Shown here: piece after piece, positions 8,422-10,842 of the stretch
Layout of the letters: every line of letters starts with the position of its first letter
How positions within the stretch are numbered: the first letter of the stretch is position 1
Assembly (NCBI GenBank): GCA_003506095.1
Contig: DNWZ01000303.1
Span: 2,632 to 13,473 of the forward strand
Direction: 5' to 3'
Length of the DNA stretch: 10,842 bases
Source of the DNA: Planctomycetaceae bacterium
Lineage (GTDB): Bacteria; Planctomycetota; Planctomycetia; Pirellulales; Pirellulaceae
The notes under the pieces: generated by a model
Database searches by the model: none
Seen by the model: only the letters and a program-made list of their open reading frames with translations
Told to the model about the DNA's origin: nothing
Position numbers and translations under genes: made by a program

Positions 8422-8449
8422 CGATTTTTAATTGAAATACACAAAATCG
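8422..8449. repeat. AT-rich inverted repeat upstream of kinase operon
   Basis: CGATTTT (8422-8428) and AAAATCG (8443-8449) form a perfect 7-bp inverted repeat separated by 14 bases. On the minus strand it is followed by a CTTTTTG run (8417-8411). It could be an operator for the kinase operon or a weak terminator of the lyase gene. The stem is too AT-rich and the loop too long for a confident terminator. Confidence 0.3.
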
Positions 8450-8482
8450 GAAACTCGCACGCCAGTTCTACGCCCCAGCGAA

Positions 8483-8509
8483 TTGAGGCTCGTGTGTAGC
8501 CACACTCAA
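8483..8509 (-). terminator. hairpin just after the lyase stop, weak terminator candidate
   Basis: Starting 6 nt after the lyase stop codon, the minus strand carries an imperfect inverted repeat. It can be drawn as GTGTG-GCTA-CACAC with flanking TTGA/TCAA arms and a bulge, or as GGCT/AGCC within the same arms. No T-tract follows, so Rho-independent termination is doubtful. It may instead protect the 3' end of the mRNA or be incidental. Confidence 0.25.
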
Positions 8510-8515
8510 GCGGCG

Positions 8516-10842
8516 CTAAGAGTTGGCCGCAGCGATTGATTGAAGAATTCTCAATGCCGCGTGGGCGGCCTGGTCAGGTTGTAAAGCTGTAAAAGCGATT
8601 CCGGATACCACTTTGGTGATGTTGTGGTCAACGCGATCCGAAATTGCCCAGGTTGCCCCATCGGCAGTGGTCATATAAATCGAAAGTGTGTGATGCCCAC
8701 TGCCAGGTCGTTCCCCGATGATGTGCAGCAAGGTTCGCTGGCCCGAGCGTCCTCCAAACAGCGTTTCACCGATCCGATATCCGGCCCGCACCCGACCACT
8801 ACGAACAAGCAGATATCCCGGTGCGATGCGAAAACCCTTGGGCTGCAGAGTCTTGCGGATCGCAATCAAAAGTGCATCCAGTTGGCCCTCATCCGTGACC
8901 GCTAATGCATTCAGGCCATCGGAAACCACGATTACGCAATCATCGTCCTCGCTTACGAGAGCGTTTCGGCGCACCGTTAATTGCACCAGCGATTGCTCGG
9001 ATAGATACTCGCCGGACAATGGATGTAGGATATAGTCCTCGCGATTCTTTGCCCGCGTGCTCAAAGGCAAGACGTGCTCTGTGCCGCTTTCAAAATCGGT
9101 CGGCAATTCTTCCCAGATACAACGTTTTGCATCTTCATAAATGTGCTGAACTTGGGCTGATAAGGTCGGCGTTAATTCTGCGGGAGATGCACCATAACCG
9201 CTGGCAAGAAAAACTCCGCGAGTGCGGACTTCTGCCATCTTTGTGTTCGCTTCGGCCAGAATCGTGTTGTCGTCCCGGATATCGCTGCGGCGTCGACAGT
9301 ATTGCAAATAGACCCAGGCCGGATTACCAAAGTGCTCGGTGGGTTTGCCAGCGGAGTCGATGATCCCGATCGATTTGAAGAACGCCCACATCGGATCGTT
9401 GACGCGATAGGCAAATTTTTCGCGAACGTGAACGTGGTCTTGATAGGAGGTCGTCAGATAGCCGAGCATCGGATCGATGCGAGTCGGCAAGGCCATCAGG
9501 TATCCCGGATTGGCTGGCATTACCTGGTCGATGCACCAGCCCAGGTCATCGAGCGAAACGTCCATATGCAGAGTCGAACAAATGTCCAATCCGATCATCA
9601 ATCCATGCAGTTTTCCCATGACGATGTCTTCGAGGCAGCATCGTACCAATTGTTCTCTTGTTCGAAAAACTTCAGGACCAATAAAACCGGCTACGTCGTT
9701 GAGGTGTACCCACGACTGCCCCGCGGCGTTCTTATGGGGGACTTCTTTGGCCAGGGCACGAGCGAACCCGTACTTGCGAGATTCAAGCAGCACCATGTCG
9801 AGCCCGTGGCCATGCCCGTTGGTAAAGTCAGCACCCTGGCCGGTTTCAAAGTAAAGGCCAAAACGCCCTTGGCGGCTTCGTGCATGATCAACCATTTTTT
9901 CGACGGTGATGTCGAACGTGCCGTTTGCCTGATCGTTGCCAGCAATGCTTTGAAACCACAACTCGGTTGAGCCAGGGATCGTCCGTTCCGCTTCGGCTTG
10001 AATATCAATGTGCGACAAAACGCAATGCGGAAGGATGTCGTCAATGCCAAAGGTGACAAGCAAATCTTGCAAGACTTGTTGAACCGTTATGACCGAAGCT
10101 GTCTCGCTGGAGACCGGGTTTGTGCCGACCAAAACATCGCCGACTGCAAAGGCAAAGGCATTGAAGACTTGCCAGCGAATATCGTCTGGGTGATCGGTGG
10201 GTGAATTGGGCTGGATCCGGGCGCCCATGTAACCTTTCGCGCCGATTTGTGTTCCGGGCAGATGATTAAAGACCTTGCGGCCGACAGACGTTAAATCGTC
10301 ATTCGTCATCAAGCGAACGACACAGGCGATGACATCGCTCGACAGACCATGGCGAACTTCATGAATGGCAGCTTCGGTTTCTTGCAACAAGAACGTCTTC
10401 AGTTCACCAATGGTCCAAGCAGCAATTTTTTGTTGTACGGATGGATCAATCGCCGCATTGATGAGTTCGAAAAGGTTGTCGCTTTGCTGGGGATGCGAAT
10501 CGATTTGTGCGATTGTCGTGTGGCTTAGCAACTGGCGAGAATACGTGCGCGCTGCCGGATTGATCGCCGCGACACCGATGATTTCGTCGCCTTCTTTAAA
10601 CTCATTGGCCGCCCCTAGCATTTGACGATAGAGCGTCTGGTCCCACTGGCCTCTCACTCTCTTAACCCAGGCGATCAGGTTTTCGCCCGCTTCGGGCGGT
10701 GGCGTTTGGCCGGCGAAAGCGGGCCGGTTGTCGGCGACTGCTGGTTGTTGAGGGGAACTGCCTGAAGGTGCGTCGGCGCTTGACGGTCCGCTAGAGCGAA
10801 AGACCGCCGCCGCAGTGGCGGACGCAAGGCCAACATTCAGAA
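8516..10842 (-). CDS. fused EutB-EutC ethanolamine ammonia-lyase (5' end beyond window)
   Basis: This enzyme converts ethanolamine to acetaldehyde and ammonia by adenosylcobalamin radical chemistry. Residue numbers count from the GTG at 10657. Residues 1-450 match EutB: GARIQPN (145-151), VGTNPV (177-182), GLYFETGQG (267-275), GLDIC (356-360) and FIGPE (325-329). By alignment with E. coli EutB, the substrate-binding residues Arg160, Gln162, Asn193, Glu287 and Asp362 correspond to Arg147, Gln149, Asn180, Glu271 and Asp358, all present. A linker (451-525) leads to EutC (about 526-713): LSTRAKNREDYILHP (532-546), VVSDGLNALAV (577-587) and IGERPG (647-652). E. coli uses two chains of 453 and 295 residues; here they are one. 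The GTG is probably not the true start: the frame continues 61 codons upstream to the window edge without a stop, reading LNVGLASATAAAVF and then a Pro/Ser/Ala-rich stretch, like the end of a Tat or Sec signal plus linker. No other eut gene is visible. Confidence 0.95.
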   Translation of the reverse strand, partial: LNVGLASATAAAVFRSSGPSSADAPSGSSPQQPAVADNRPAFAGQTPPPEAGENLIAWVKRVRGQWDQTLYRQMLGAANEFKEGDEIIGVAAINPAARTYSRQLLSHTTIAQIDSHPQQSDNLFELINAAIDPSVQQKIAAWTIGELKTFLLQETEAAIHEVRHGLSSDVIACVVRLMTNDDLTSVGRKVFNHLPGTQIGAKGYMGARIQPNSPTDHPDDIRWQVFNAFAFAVGDVLVGTNPVSSETASVITVQQVLQDLLVTFGIDDILPHCVLSHIDIQAEAERTIPGSTELWFQSIAGNDQANGTFDITVEKMVDHARSRQGRFGLYFETGQGADFTNGHGHGLDMVLLESRKYGFARALAKEVPHKNAAGQSWVHLNDVAGFIGPEVFRTREQLVRCCLEDIVMGKLHGLMIGLDICSTLHMDVSLDDLGWCIDQVMPANPGYLMALPTRIDPMLGYLTTSYQDHVHVREKFAYRVNDPMWAFFKSIGIIDSAGKPTEHFGNPAWVYLQYCRRRSDIRDDNTILAEANTKMAEVRTRGVFLASGYGASPAELTPTLSAQVQHIYEDAKRCIWEELPTDFESGTEHVLPLSTRAKNREDYILHPLSGEYLSEQSLVQLTVRRNALVSEDDDCVIVVSDGLNALAVTDEGQLDALLIAIRKTLQPKGFRIAPGYLLVRSGRVRAGYRIGETLFGGRSGQRTLLHIIGERPGSGHHTLSIYMTTADGATWAISDRVDHNITKVVSGIAFTALQPDQAAHAALRILQSIAAANS

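Larger units (their letters stand above)
8259..8515. other. intergenic gap between lyase and kinase genes
   Basis: These 257 bases separate the lyase stop from the kinase start, both on the minus strand, and are the likely place for the lyase's 3' end and the kinase operon promoter. An AT-rich block lies at about 8411-8447. A CATAAT box resembling a -10 element is present on the minus strand (8338-8333), but no good -35 hexamer stands at 16-18 nt from it, so no promoter is called. Upstream of the kinase ATG there is only a weak AGG about 13 nt away. Open frames crossing the gap look like shadows. Confidence 0.6.

Noticed and set aside
9302..9970. 222-codon plus-strand open frame opposite the lyase gene
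   Set aside because: It lies wholly antisense to a strongly supported EutBC coding region and shows no recognisable motif. Long antisense frames are common opposite coding sequence of this composition.
10655..10657. GTG as the true start of the lyase
   Set aside because: The frame stays open for 61 more codons to the window edge, and the upstream translation (ENLIAWVKR directly before) reads smoothly into the EutB domain. No distinct ribosome binding site marks this GTG.
1..10842. CRISPR arrays, tRNA or rRNA genes, insertion sequences
   Set aside because: No regularly spaced repeats, tRNA-like cloverleaf, transposase-like protein or terminal inverted repeat pair was seen on reading the window.

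Overview
The window looks like chromosome of a planctomycete, most likely a Rhodopirellula-type member of the Pirellulaceae. The reasons are a giant transmembrane Ser/Thr kinase with the N-terminal and juxtamembrane sequence style typical of that group, two exported proteins of planctomycete-only appearance, a single-chain ethanolamine ammonia-lyase, moderate GC content and few clear Shine-Dalgarno sites. The assignment rests on remembered family resemblance, not on a search.

All four confident genes lie on the minus strand, so transcription runs from right to left. (1) 8516-10842 is a fused EutB-EutC ethanolamine ammonia-lyase. Its frame is still open at the right edge, so its true start is outside the window. 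The extra N-terminal sequence resembles a twin-arginine (Tat) export signal cut just after its motif. (2) 8259-8515 is an intergenic gap with weak inverted repeats and no convincing promoter. (3) 4029-8258 encodes a 1409-residue membrane Ser/Thr kinase: a cytoplasmic kinase domain, one transmembrane helix and an external tail of nearly 900 residues. (4) 2200-4032 encodes a 610-residue secreted protein whose start codon overlaps the kinase stop codon (ATGA). (5) 341-2158 encodes a 605-residue secreted protein of unknown function, 41 nt further downstream. (6) 1-340 has no confident gene. It holds a doubtful 97-codon frame and, at the extreme left, a GC-rich hairpin-bearing segment that resembles a dispersed repeat.

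The kinase and the two exported proteins form a compact same-strand cassette and are probably one operon. A reasonable inference is an envelope-sensing unit in which the kinase tail meets one or both exported partners outside the cytoplasmic membrane. Nothing in the sequence names the signal. The lyase appears to be separate: none of its usual partners (EutA reactivase, shell proteins, aldehyde dehydrogenase, permease) is visible in the window. The most unusual points are the possible Tat export of an adenosylcobalamin enzyme and the kinase/exported-protein cassette.
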